From Psychromarinibacter sediminicola (GTDB lineage: Bacteria > Pseudomonadota > Alphaproteobacteria > Rhodobacterales > Rhodobacteraceae): a stretch of DNA of 64,000 nucleotides. The DNA is taken from the NCBI RefSeq assembly GCF_029168335.1, contig NZ_JARGYC010000020.1:1-64000 (forward strand), given 5' to 3'. The notes below the pieces were generated by a model that saw only the letters and a list, made by a program, of their open reading frames with translations, did no database searches and was not told the origin of the DNA. The position numbers were made by a program, and so were the translations under genes. Shown piece after piece: positions 25,572-34,385 of this stretch; within the stretch, counting starts at the first letter, position 1, and each line of letters begins with the position of its first letter.

Positions 25572-26932
25572 CGCGCGTCCTGATCGTCGGGGCCGGCCCC
25601 GCCGGCATGCGTGCCGCCGAGACGTTGGCCGAGGCGGGTCTGCACCCCGTTGTGGTGGACGAGGCGGCGCGCGCGGGCGGACAGATCTACCGCCGCCCGC
25701 CCGAAGGCTTCACCCGCCCGGCGGAAAAGCTCTACGGCAGCGAGGCCGCCAAGGCGCGGCGCCTGCACGCGCTCTTCGACCGGCTGGTGGCCGAGGGGCG
25801 GGTGACGCATCTGCCCGAGCGCTCCGTCCTTGCCTTGTCGGGCGGCGTGGCGCAGGTGCTGGGTGCGGTGCGCGAGGAGATCGCCTTTGACCGGCTGATC
25901 CTTGCCACCGGCGCGACCGACCGGCTGGCGCCCGTGCCCGGCTGGGAAAGCGCCGGGGTCTACACGCTGGGCGCGGCGCAGATCGCGCTCAAGGCGCAGG
26001 GTGTGGCGCTGGGGCGGCGGATCGTGCTGGCCGGGTCCGGCCCGCTGCTGACCCTGCTCGCGACGCAGCTGCGCGCCGCCGGGGCCGAGGTCGCCGCCGT
26101 GCTCGACACCGCGCCGATGCGGGCGCAGATCGCGGCCGGCGCTGCGATGGCGCGGGCGCGGCCGCAGACGACGCTGCGCGGGCTGCGCCTGCGCGCCGCG
26201 CTCGGGCGGCGCTACCACGCCGGCGTGACGCTGGAGCGGATCGAAACGGCGGACGGTCCCGTCGCGATGCACTGGCGGGACGCGCGGGGCAGGGCGCGGC
26301 GCACCGCGTGCGACATGGTCGGGCTCGGCTGGCATCTGCGCGCCGACACCCATCTCGCCGATCTCGCCGGCGCGCGGTTCGACTGGTCGGAGCCGTTCCG
26401 CCAGTGGCTGCCGCGCTGCGACGCGCTCGGCCGGGCGGGGGACGGGTTCTACGTGGCCGGGGACGGGCAGCGCCTGCTCGGTGCGGACGGGGCGGAGGAG
26501 GCCGGCCGCGCCGCCGCCATCGCCTGCCTGCAGGATCTGGGGCTGCCGCATCCCGCGCCGGCCCCGGTGCTGCGGCGCCTCGCCCGGATGGAGCGCTTCG
26601 CCCACGCGCTGGCGCGCGCGTTCCCCTGGCCGGCCGAGGCGGTGCGGGCGCTGCCCGACGCGACCGTGGTCTGCCGTTGCGAGAACATCTCCGCCGGGCT
26701 CCTGCGCGAGACGCTGCCGCTGTCGGGGGCCGAGGCGAACCGTGCGAAGTCCCTCAGCCGCGTCGGCATGGGGCGCTGCCAGGGCAGGTACTGCCAGCTC
26801 GCCGGCGCCGAGATCGTCGCCGCCAGCGCGGGGCGCAGCGTGGCCGAGGCTGGCCGGCTCAGGGCGCAGCCGCCGGCCCGCCCGGCGCCCATCGGGGCCT
26901 GGCTTGCAACCGGAGACCCGGGCGCAGAATGA
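25568..26932 (+). CDS. FAD/NAD(P)-dependent oxidoreductase, opine-oxidase alpha (OoxA/HcnB) type
   Basis: 454 residues. N-terminal FAD motif VLIVGAGPAGMRAAETLAEAG, then AGGQIYRRPPEGF, second dinucleotide motif GRRIVLAGSGPLLTLLATQL, and a C-terminal BFD-like 2Fe-2S region with CRCE and VGMGRCQGRYCQ. This layout is that of the alpha subunits of hydrogen cyanide synthase, octopine/nopaline oxidases and heteromeric D-hydroxyproline dehydrogenases. These enzymes need a DAO-type beta subunit, which is absent from this operon; the co-regulated gene at 19058-20161 is the likely partner. Confidence 0.88.
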   Translation: MTRVLIVGAGPAGMRAAETLAEAGLHPVVVDEAARAGGQIYRRPPEGFTRPAEKLYGSEAAKARRLHALFDRLVAEGRVTHLPERSVLALSGGVAQVLGAVREEIAFDRLILATGATDRLAPVPGWESAGVYTLGAAQIALKAQGVALGRRIVLAGSGPLLTLLATQLRAAGAEVAAVLDTAPMRAQIAAGAAMARARPQTTLRGLRLRAALGRRYHAGVTLERIETADGPVAMHWRDARGRARRTACDMVGLGWHLRADTHLADLAGARFDWSEPFRQWLPRCDALGRAGDGFYVAGDGQRLLGADGAEEAGRAAAIACLQDLGLPHPAPAPVLRRLARMERFAHALARAFPWPAEAVRALPDATVVCRCENISAGLLRETLPLSGAEANRAKSLSRVGMGRCQGRYCQLAGAEIVAASAGRSVAEAGRLRAQPPARPAPIGAWLATGDPGAE

Positions 26933-27041
26933 TCTGCCATGTCGGTGCAGGAAGCAGGGGATTCTGCGCCGCCGCCGCATTCGGCAGCATCGGCCGCGTC
27001 GCCTGACCGATCCTGCGTCCGAACGATACCGAGAGGTCGCC

Positions 27042-28493
27042 ATGCAGCTCTCCGACATCCCGCGTCCCGCGGGGCATTTCATCGCCGGTCGTCACGTGCC
27101 CGGCGACGAGACGATCGAGGTGGTCTCGCCGTCCACCGGCCGCCCGGTCGGCGCGATCCCTGTCGCCGATGCCGGCATCGTCGACGAGGCCGTCGCCGCC
27201 GCGCGCGCCGCGCTGGCCTCTTCCGGCTGGGGCGGCGTCGCGCCGCGCGACCGGCTTCGCGCGCTTCATGCCTGGGCCGACCTGATCGAGCAGGAGGCGG
27301 AGACCCTTGCGCTGATCGAAGCCGTCTGCTCGTCGCGTCCGGCCGCGCAGGCGCGCAGCGGCGACGTTCCGGTGACGGCCGAACAGATCCGGTTCTTTGC
27401 CGAGTTCGCCGACAAGGAGGGCGGCGCGCTGGTGCCGACCTCGGACGCGCAGCACGGTTTCATCTCCGACGAACCCTATGGCGTGGTAGGCGCGATCACG
27501 CCCTGGAACTTTCCGATCAACATGGCGGGCTGGAAGCTTGGCCCGGCGCTGGCCGCCGGCAACGCGGTGGTGCTGAAACCGTCCGAGATGACGCCGTGGA
27601 GCACGCTCTACCTGGCCGAGCTGTCGGTCCGGGCGGGTCTGACGGCAGGCCTGGTCAACGTGGTGCTCGGCGATGGGCCGGTGACCGGCACCGCCATCAC
27701 CGGGCATGCCGGGATCGACAAGGTCTCGTTCACCGGCTCCACGCGCGCCGGTGCGGCGATCATGGAGAACGTCGCCCGCACCGGCATCAAGCCGATGACG
27801 CTGGAGCTGGGCGGCAAGAGCCCGATGGTGGTCTTCGCCGACGCCGATCTCGACCTCGCGGCGGCCTGTCTCGACCGGGGCATCATGCCCAATGCCGGGC
27901 AGTTCTGTGTCGCCGGCTCGCGCATCCTCGTCGAGGAAAGCATCGCCGAGGAGCTGGCCGCGCGGCTTGCCGAGCGGTTCGCGCGCTACCGCCCCGTCGA
28001 CACGCTGGCCGAGGCGGACGGCTTCTCGCCGATCATCTCCGGCAAGCAGATGGCGCGGATCGACGGGATCGTGCGCGCTTCGGCCGGGCAGGGGGCGGAG
28101 GTGCTTTGCGGCGGCGAAGCCTTCGACCGCGAAGGCAACTATTACCGTCCGACGCTGCTGACGGGGGTCACGCAGGACAATCCTGCCGTCACCGAGGAGA
28201 TCTTCGGCCCCGTGGCGACCTTCCAGACCTTCGCCACCGAGGACGAGGCGATGGCGCTGGCGGCGCATGCGACCTACGGGCTGGCCGCGGGGCTCTTCAC
28301 CCGCGACCTGTCGCGCGCGCTGCGGCTGAGCCGGCGGATCGAGGCCGGAACCGTCTGGATCAACCGCTACGGCCGCTCGCGCGACCACATCCTGCCCACC
28401 GGCGGCTGGAAGGCCAGCGGGCTGGGCAAGGATCTGGGCCGCGAGGCCTATCACGCCAGCCGCCGGACCAAGTCCGTCCTGATCGACCTTTGA
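27042..28493 (+). CDS. NAD(P)-dependent aldehyde dehydrogenase
   Basis: 483 residues. GAITPWNFPINMAGWKLGPA is the cofactor/substrate tunnel motif, FTGSTRAG the NAD loop, LELGGKSPMVVF contains the general base Glu, and NAGQFCVAGSR the catalytic Cys. EEIFGPVATFQTF and the ending LGREAYHASRRTKSVLIDL are standard. ATG 27042 has GAGAGG upstream; the open frame back to 26481 is noncoding overlap with the previous gene. Fifth gene of the hyu operon, so it probably oxidises an aldehyde released by the upstream oxidase. Confidence 0.92.
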   Translation: MQLSDIPRPAGHFIAGRHVPGDETIEVVSPSTGRPVGAIPVADAGIVDEAVAAARAALASSGWGGVAPRDRLRALHAWADLIEQEAETLALIEAVCSSRPAAQARSGDVPVTAEQIRFFAEFADKEGGALVPTSDAQHGFISDEPYGVVGAITPWNFPINMAGWKLGPALAAGNAVVLKPSEMTPWSTLYLAELSVRAGLTAGLVNVVLGDGPVTGTAITGHAGIDKVSFTGSTRAGAAIMENVARTGIKPMTLELGGKSPMVVFADADLDLAAACLDRGIMPNAGQFCVAGSRILVEESIAEELAARLAERFARYRPVDTLAEADGFSPIISGKQMARIDGIVRASAGQGAEVLCGGEAFDREGNYYRPTLLTGVTQDNPAVTEEIFGPVATFQTFATEDEAMALAAHATYGLAAGLFTRDLSRALRLSRRIEAGTVWINRYGRSRDHILPTGGWKASGLGKDLGREAYHASRRTKSVLIDL

Positions 28494-28509
28494 CCGCCCG
28501 GAGACGCAG

Positions 28510-29577
28510 ATGAAAACGCACCGCCTTGCCCTGATCCCCGGCGACGGGATCGGCGTGGATGTAACCGATGCCGCGATGGCGGTCGTGCGGCAGGCCGCCG
28601 CCGGCCGCTTTGCGCTCGACACCGAGACCTTCCCGTGGTCCTGCGCCTTCTACCACGAGACCGGCGCGATGATGCCCGAGGACGGGATCGAGACACTGCG
28701 CCGCTTCGACGCGATCTATCTGGGCGCTGTGGGCTGGCCGCAGAGCGTGCCGGACTCGGTGTCGCTGCACGGGCTGCTGCTGCCGATCCGCAAGGCCTTC
28801 GACCAATATGCCAATATCCGGCCGCACCGGCTCCTGCGCGGCGTCGAGGGGCCGCTGAAGGCGGAGGGCTTCGACATCCTCTGCATCCGCGAGAATACCG
28901 AGGGCGAGTATTCTGGCGCCGGCGGCCGGGTGCATCCGGGCCGCGACAACGAGGTGGCGACCGAGGTCGCGATCTTCACGCGCAAGGGGGTGGAGCGCAT
29001 CCTGCGTTTCGGGTTCGACCAGGCCCGGGCGCGGCGGGGGCACCTGACATCGGTGACGAAGTCGAACGCGCAGAAATACTCGATGGTCTTCTGGGACGAG
29101 GTCACGCGCGAATTGGCGGCGGAGTATCCCGACGTGACCGTGAGCCACATGCATATCGACGCGATGGCCGCGAAGATGGTGATGGCGCCGCAGGATCTGG
29201 ACGTGGTCGTCGCCTCGAACCTCTTCGGCGACATCCTCACCGATCTGGGCGCCGCGATTCAGGGCGGGCTTGGCTTTGCCGCCTCGGCCAATATCTGCCC
29301 CGATGGCTCCGGCCCCTCGATGTTCGAGCCGGTCCACGGCTCGGCGCCCGACATCGCCGGCAAGGGCATCGCCAACCCGATCGCCGCGATCTGGTCGGCG
29401 GCGATGATGCTGGAGCATCTGGGCGAGGTCGAGGCCGCCGCCGACATCCTGCGTGCCGTCGAGAGCGCGACGGCGCAAGGCATCGGCACCCGCCCCGGCA
29501 GCCATTCCACCGACGAGATCACCGCGGCCGTGCTTGCCGCGATGGCAACCTGTCCGAATGCTCCGTCTGCGATATGA
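28510..29577 (+). CDS. Tartrate dehydrogenase/decarboxylase-type beta-decarboxylating dehydrogenase
   Basis: 355 residues of the isocitrate/isopropylmalate dehydrogenase family. LALIPGDGIGVDV at the N-terminus, FDAIYLGAVGWP, the substrate-binding ENTEGEYSGAGGR segment, TKSNAQKYSM (catalytic Lys region), and NLFGDILTDLGAAIQGGLG followed by GSAPDIAGKGIANPIA. The wording of these motifs matches TtuC-type tartrate/D-malate dehydrogenases better than LeuB. Member of the hyu operon; a role in oxidising a hydroxy-dicarboxylate made from the ring-opened substrate is inference. Confidence 0.87.
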   Translation: MKTHRLALIPGDGIGVDVTDAAMAVVRQAAAGRFALDTETFPWSCAFYHETGAMMPEDGIETLRRFDAIYLGAVGWPQSVPDSVSLHGLLLPIRKAFDQYANIRPHRLLRGVEGPLKAEGFDILCIRENTEGEYSGAGGRVHPGRDNEVATEVAIFTRKGVERILRFGFDQARARRGHLTSVTKSNAQKYSMVFWDEVTRELAAEYPDVTVSHMHIDAMAAKMVMAPQDLDVVVASNLFGDILTDLGAAIQGGLGFAASANICPDGSGPSMFEPVHGSAPDIAGKGIANPIAAIWSAAMMLEHLGEVEAAADILRAVESATAQGIGTRPGSHSTDEITAAVLAAMATCPNAPSAI

Positions 29578-29655
29578 TCTGATCTCCGGGCGTCGGTCGC
29601 GCGTCTCCGCCTGGCGCTGAGCCGCCTCGGAGAGGCCAAACCAAAGAGGCCCGGG

Positions 29656-31701
29656 ATGACCAGGGACGAGACGAAGGCCGCGACCACGGATCCGCTCCTG
29701 CAGCCCTATCGGCTGAAGCAGGTCGCGTTGCGCAACCGTGTCGTCAGCACGGCGCATGCGTCCGCTCTCGACGAGGGCGGGATGCCCACGGAGGCCTACC
29801 GCGCCTATCACGTCGAGAAGGCCCGCGGCGGGATCGGCCTGACGATGATCGGCGGCAGCGCCATGGTCTCCGGCGATACCTCCTGGGGCGGCGGGCAGCT
29901 CGATCTTTCCACCGACGCGGTGATCCCGCATCTCGCCCGTCTGGCCGAGGCGGTTCATGCCGAGGGCGCAGCGGTCATGACACAGATCTCGCATCTGGGA
30001 CGGCGGGCCAGCGCCTCGACCGGAAACTGGCTTCCGACGCTCGGCCCGTCGCGGGTGCGCGAGGTGCGCAACCGCGGGTTTCCCAAGGAGATGGACGACC
30101 ACGATATCGACCGCGTCATCGGCGACTACGCCGCGGCGGCCCGCCGGGCGCGCGCGGCCGGCCTGGACGGGATCGAGACCCTGACCGGCGGTCACCTGAT
30201 CGGGCAGTTCATGTCGCCGATGACCAACCGGCGGACGGATGGCTTCGGCGGCAGCCTGGAGAACAGGGCGCGCTTCGGGATCATGGTGCACGAGGCGATC
30301 CGCGAGGCGGCCGGCGCGGATATGGCCGTCGGCCTCCGGCTGACGATCGACGAGGGCGCGGAGGGCGGGCTGTCGCTGGCCGACGGGCTCGCGCTGGCCC
30401 GGCTCTTCGAGCGCGAGGGGGTGGTGGATTTCTTCAACGTCATCTACGGCCGCATGGACAGCGACCTGTTTCTGTCCGAGGACAACATGCCCGGCCTGTT
30501 CCAGCCCAGCGCGCCCTACCTGGCGCAGGTAGCCGCGTTCCGGGCGGAGACGAGCCTGCCCCTGATGCATGCCGGAGGCATCCGCGACACCGCGACCGCG
30601 CGGCATGCGGTGCGCGAGGGCATAGTCGATCTGGTCGGCATGACCCGCGCGCATCTGGCCGACCCGCACCTCGTCAACAAGCTCGGCGAGGGCCGCGAGG
30701 ACGAGATCCGGCCGTGCGTCGGGGCCTCCTACTGCCTCTACCGCAAGGCGCATTGCATCCACAACGCGGCGACGGCCCACGAGCTGACGCTGGGGCATGA
30801 GGTGCCGCCCGCAGACCGCCCCGGCAAGGTCGTCGTTGTGGGCGGCGGGCCGGCCGGGCTGGAGGCCGCGCGCGTGGCGGCGCTGCGCGGACATGCGGTC
30901 GCGCTGTTCGAGGCCGCGGCGCGTCTTGGCGGGCAGCTCCGCATCGCGACGCTGGCGCGGGCGCGGGCGGACCTGGCGGGGATCCTCGACTGGCGTGAGG
31001 CGGAACTGGACCGGCTCGGCGTGGACGTGCGGGTGAATGTCTTTGCGGACGAGGCCACGGTGCGTGCGGAGGCGCCGCAAAGCGTCATCATCGCCACCGG
31101 CGGTCTGCCGGATACGGATTGGCTGGAGGGTTCGGAGCACTGCCTGACGGTCTGGGACGTGCTGGGCGGCGACGCCCCGCGCGTGCCCGAGGTGCTGATC
31201 TATGACGGCACCGGGCGGCAGGCCGCGCCCTCCTGCGCCTTGGAACTGGTGCGGCGGGGGGGTGGCGTCACCTTTGCGACGCTGGACGAGGCGATCGCCG
31301 TCGAGATGCCCTATCAGGACAAGACCGGGTTTCGGAAACGCTTTGCGGAACTCGGCATACCGCGGCTGACGGATGCGGAACTGGTTGCGGTGCGCCCCGT
31401 GGAGGGCCGACTGGAGGCGGTGTTTCGCGACACCTATTCCGGCGGCGAGATCCTGCGCCGGGCGGACCAGGTGGTGATCGAGCACGGGACGGTTCCGATG
31501 GACGATCTCTTTTTCGGGCTGCGCCCGCACGCGGCGAACGACGGCGTCACCGGGATCGACGCGCTTCTGGGGCCGGCAAGCGGCCGCGCGCCGCTTGGCG
31601 CCGCCGAGGGATTCGCCCTGCACCGGATCGGCGATGCGGTCTCCTCGCGCGACGTCCACGCCGCGATCCGCGACGCCTATCGACTGGCCCGGCTGATCTA
31701 G
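29656..31701 (+). CDS. Old Yellow Enzyme-family FMN/FAD protein (dimethylamine dehydrogenase / StcD-like)
   Basis: 681 residues. N-terminal TIM barrel (LKQVALRNRVVSTAHAS; HLGRRAS; SPMTNRRTDGFGGSLENRAR) binds FMN. A Cys-rich segment (RPCVGASYC ... HCIHNAAT) occupies the iron-sulfur position, and a C-terminal pyridine-nucleotide/FAD domain begins VVVVGGGPAGLEAARVAALRG. This is the architecture of trimethylamine/dimethylamine dehydrogenases, 2,4-dienoyl-CoA reductase and N-methylproline demethylases. The segment has only three cysteines (spacing 6 and 7), with Ala where the second ligand of TMADH-type clusters stands. Last gene of the hyu operon; its stop overlaps the convergent oxidase stop. 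N-demethylation of an amino acid is a plausible role. Confidence 0.83.
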   Translation: MTRDETKAATTDPLLQPYRLKQVALRNRVVSTAHASALDEGGMPTEAYRAYHVEKARGGIGLTMIGGSAMVSGDTSWGGGQLDLSTDAVIPHLARLAEAVHAEGAAVMTQISHLGRRASASTGNWLPTLGPSRVREVRNRGFPKEMDDHDIDRVIGDYAAAARRARAAGLDGIETLTGGHLIGQFMSPMTNRRTDGFGGSLENRARFGIMVHEAIREAAGADMAVGLRLTIDEGAEGGLSLADGLALARLFEREGVVDFFNVIYGRMDSDLFLSEDNMPGLFQPSAPYLAQVAAFRAETSLPLMHAGGIRDTATARHAVREGIVDLVGMTRAHLADPHLVNKLGEGREDEIRPCVGASYCLYRKAHCIHNAATAHELTLGHEVPPADRPGKVVVVGGGPAGLEAARVAALRGHAVALFEAAARLGGQLRIATLARARADLAGILDWREAELDRLGVDVRVNVFADEATVRAEAPQSVIIATGGLPDTDWLEGSEHCLTVWDVLGGDAPRVPEVLIYDGTGRQAAPSCALELVRRGGGVTFATLDEAIAVEMPYQDKTGFRKRFAELGIPRLTDAELVAVRPVEGRLEAVFRDTYSGGEILRRADQVVIEHGTVPMDDLFFGLRPHAANDGVTGIDALLGPASGRAPLGAAEGFALHRIGDAVSSRDVHAAIRDAYRLARLI

Positions 31702-33047
31702 GTGAAACGCGACACGCGATACGCGCTGGCATCAATTGACGGTTCCTGTCCGACAACCAGGTCGGCGGTGATTTCGGCGGCCGCCGGCGCCATGGCCAGC
31801 CCGTGCGCAGAGAAGCCGCTACAGACATAAGCGCCGCCCACGCCGGGCAGCCGGTCGATGATCGGGGCGGAATCCGGCGTGATATCGATCACGCCGGCCC
31901 ATTCGCTTGCGATCTCCACGTCGGAGAAGTCGGGGAACTCGTGCCTGAGCGCCGTGACGGTTGCGCGTTTCGTCCGCGCGTCCGGGGATGCGCCGAGAAC
32001 TCTCGTGTTCTGCAACTCAAGCTTTTTTCGATCATCCGATGCGAAGAACATCTTCAGGTCGCGGAAGAAATCCTGGTCCACGTCGAGGGAAACCGCGCCA
32101 TGGCCGTCCCGCATCGCCGGAAGGAACTGCCGAAACAGTCTGAAGCTGTCCGGCGTCACCGTCGAAATGACGGTGTTGTTGCCGACCGTGAAGCTGCCGT
32201 CCGGGCGGCGACACCACCCGAACGATCCCGTGGCGCCGCAGCCCTGCAGCGACGTTTCGACCGGTCCCGTTCGAAACAGGCTGCCATAGACCTGCAGAAC
32301 CGGGATCTCGAAACCTAGACGGCGCAGGAAGGCGCGGCTCCAGGCGCCGCCCGACACCACCACGGCCTGGGCTTTGACACGCCCCTGCTCTGTAAGGACG
32401 CCGCTGACGTGTCCGGCGGTCGTCTCAAGATCCAGTGCGGCGCACTGCTCCATCACGGCCACCTGCAAGCTGTCGGCGATCCCGGCCAGGGCAGGGCCGA
32501 CCTTCTCGGGTCTGACGCATCCGTCGCTCGGCTGATGCCAGGCGCCTGCCAGTCCGGGGATGTTCATCGCGGGCATCCGCTCGGAGACTTGCGCGGCGCT
32601 CAACTCGGTTGCGTCCACGAAACCGATCTCGCGTGCCTGGTCTCTCCAGTCGGCGAAATGCGCCAGTTCCGTTTCGCCGCGGCAGAGCAGGGTGACACCG
32701 ACCTGCCGAAATGAGGTATCGACCCCGTATTTCGTGGCATAGTCGGCCCAGATCGCCTTGCTGCGCAGCGAAAGCGGCAGGCGAAGGCCCGTGTCGCCCA
32801 AGCTCGACACCCAGCCCATCGAACGGGATGTCTGTTCCGCGCCGACACGGCCCTTTTCGAGCAGCACGACGGACTGCCCGCGCTCCGCGAGTTCGATCGC
32901 GGTCGCAAGCCCGCAGAGGCCGCCGCCGATCACGACGACATCGCAGGATGCGGGCAGATCCGCCGCGTATGGCGACCCCTCGGGACGATCTGGGTTTTCC
33001 GCGCGACGGCGTGAGGGCCGGAAGGGATTGAACCCGACAAGTCTCAA
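31698..33047 (-). CDS. FAD-dependent oxidoreductase, DAO family, TTG start
   Basis: 449 residues. FAD motif VVVIGGGLCGLATAIELAERG after a 35-residue Arg/Pro-rich leader, then LLEKGRVGAEQTSRSMGWVS; C-terminal EWAGVIDITPDSAPIID and GFSAHGLAMAPAAAEITADL. The start is a TTG at 33047 preceded by GGAG at seven bases. It belongs to the same subfamily as the protein at 17730-19055. Probably the last gene of the leftward TPP decarboxylase unit, 69 bases after the aminotransferase. It could oxidise D- or N-methyl amino acids that the aminotransferase cannot use. Confidence 0.83.
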   Translation of the reverse strand: MRLVGFNPFRPSRRRAENPDRPEGSPYAADLPASCDVVVIGGGLCGLATAIELAERGQSVVLLEKGRVGAEQTSRSMGWVSSLGDTGLRLPLSLRSKAIWADYATKYGVDTSFRQVGVTLLCRGETELAHFADWRDQAREIGFVDATELSAAQVSERMPAMNIPGLAGAWHQPSDGCVRPEKVGPALAGIADSLQVAVMEQCAALDLETTAGHVSGVLTEQGRVKAQAVVVSGGAWSRAFLRRLGFEIPVLQVYGSLFRTGPVETSLQGCGATGSFGWCRRPDGSFTVGNNTVISTVTPDSFRLFRQFLPAMRDGHGAVSLDVDQDFFRDLKMFFASDDRKKLELQNTRVLGASPDARTKRATVTALRHEFPDFSDVEIASEWAGVIDITPDSAPIIDRLPGVGGAYVCSGFSAHGLAMAPAAAEITADLVVGQEPSIDASAYRVSRFT

Positions 33048-33116
33048 TGAAAACTCCAGATCAGTTGCCCCGGGGCGTCTTACCCCCGGCGCACGGGGGC
33101 GAGACGCAACGCTATC

Positions 33117-34301
33117 CTATCGGATAACCGCCGCGATGCCCTTGCCGATCACGTCGAGGTCCGCCTCGTTGATCGCGGCGATGTTCATCCGGCCGTCGGG
33201 CGGCATGAAGACGGCAGCCTCATTGCGCAGCTGGGTGATCTGTTCCGCGCTCAGCCCGAGCAGAGAGAACATCCCCTTGTGCCCCCGGACGAAGTCGAAC
33301 CGGTCGGAATTGGTGGCGCTGCGCAGCGTCTGAGCCAAAGCCTCGCGGTTTCCGAGGATGCGTTGGCGCATCTCGTCGAGTTCGGATTTCCAGGCGCTCG
33401 TCAACGTCGGGTCCGACAACAGCAACGAGATCGTTGCAGCGCCGTGGTTCGGGGGAAAGGAGTAGTTCACGCGCCCCGCCGACAGCAGAACTTCGCGTGC
33501 CTTGTCGATCCCGGCGCCCGGATCGCCGATGATCATCGCCGTCCCGACACGATCCCGATAGACGCCGAAGTTCTTGGAGCAGGAGGTCGAAATGACCATC
33601 TCGGGAACGGTCCCGGCCAGGAGCCGCACGCCGGCCGCGTCCTCTTCCAGCCCGTCGCCGAACCCCTGGTAGGCGATGTCGACGAAGGGCAGGAGACCGC
33701 GCTCTGCAATGAGGGCCGCCGTCGCGCGCCATTGCTCCAGCGTCAGATCGGCGCCGGTCGGGTTGTGGCAACAGCCATGCAGCAACACGATGTCATTCGC
33801 CTCGGCCTTCCCGAGGTCATCGAGCATCCCGTCGAAATCGATCTGCCCGGTCGCCGGATCGAAATAGGTGTAGGTCACCACCTCCAGCCCGGCCGCCTTG
33901 GAAATAGGCACGTGATTGATCCATGTCGGGCTGGGAATCCAGATCCTGCCGCATTTGTCATTGGCCGCCAGCATGTCGGCCAGCAACCGAACCGCGGCGC
34001 CGCCGCCGACCGTCTGAATACCGCGAACGCAATCCGGCGAGACAGCGTCGTCAAGGACGAGCGTCCGAATGCGGTCCACGAAATCCGCGTCGCCGGCAAG
34101 GCCGAGATATGCCTTGGTCTGTTCCTGCTCGATATATTGCCGTTCCGCGTCCTTGACGGCCTGCATTACCGGCGTCTTGCCGTCGCCGGTCTTGTAGACG
34201 CCGATCCCCAGGTCGATCTTTTCCGGGCGCGGGTCGGCCCGGAACTGTTGCATCAGCTCCAGGATGACATCCGGTGCGGGTGACTTGTAATTCTCGAACA
34301 T
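33117..34301 (-). CDS. Aromatic-amino-acid/aspartate aminotransferase (TyrB type)
   Basis: 394 residues of aminotransferase subgroup I. Features: IDLGIGVYKTGDGKTPVM near the N-terminus, LLHGCCHNPTGADLT, PFVDIAYQGFGDGLEED with the PLP-binding Asp and Tyr, and the Schiff-base lysine in STSCSKNFGVYRDRVG. Start at 34301 is preceded by GAGGGAA; 12 further in-frame codons upstream are unlikely. It makes a 2-oxoacid; the following steps in this transcription unit (TPP decarboxylase, aldehyde dehydrogenase) fit an aromatic 2-oxoacid to aldehyde to acid route. Aspartate or cysteate cannot be excluded as substrate. Confidence 0.9.
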   Translation of the reverse strand: MFENYKSPAPDVILELMQQFRADPRPEKIDLGIGVYKTGDGKTPVMQAVKDAERQYIEQEQTKAYLGLAGDADFVDRIRTLVLDDAVSPDCVRGIQTVGGGAAVRLLADMLAANDKCGRIWIPSPTWINHVPISKAAGLEVVTYTYFDPATGQIDFDGMLDDLGKAEANDIVLLHGCCHNPTGADLTLEQWRATAALIAERGLLPFVDIAYQGFGDGLEEDAAGVRLLAGTVPEMVISTSCSKNFGVYRDRVGTAMIIGDPGAGIDKAREVLLSAGRVNYSFPPNHGAATISLLLSDPTLTSAWKSELDEMRQRILGNREALAQTLRSATNSDRFDFVRGHKGMFSLLGLSAEQITQLRNEAAVFMPPDGRMNIAAINEADLDVIGKGIAAVIR

Positions 34302-34385
34302 CGTTATTCCCTCACAATTCAATACGATAGGCATCAAGGGGGATCGTGCCCCCTTATAGCCATCGAGACTGTCTGGCGCGGTCCG

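Noticed and set aside
28360-31659. A 1,099-codon open frame on the minus strand
   Set aside because: It lies antisense to the aldehyde dehydrogenase end, the tartrate-type dehydrogenase and the OYE gene. Its product is Arg/His/Asp-rich without domains, the usual mirror of GC-rich codon bias.
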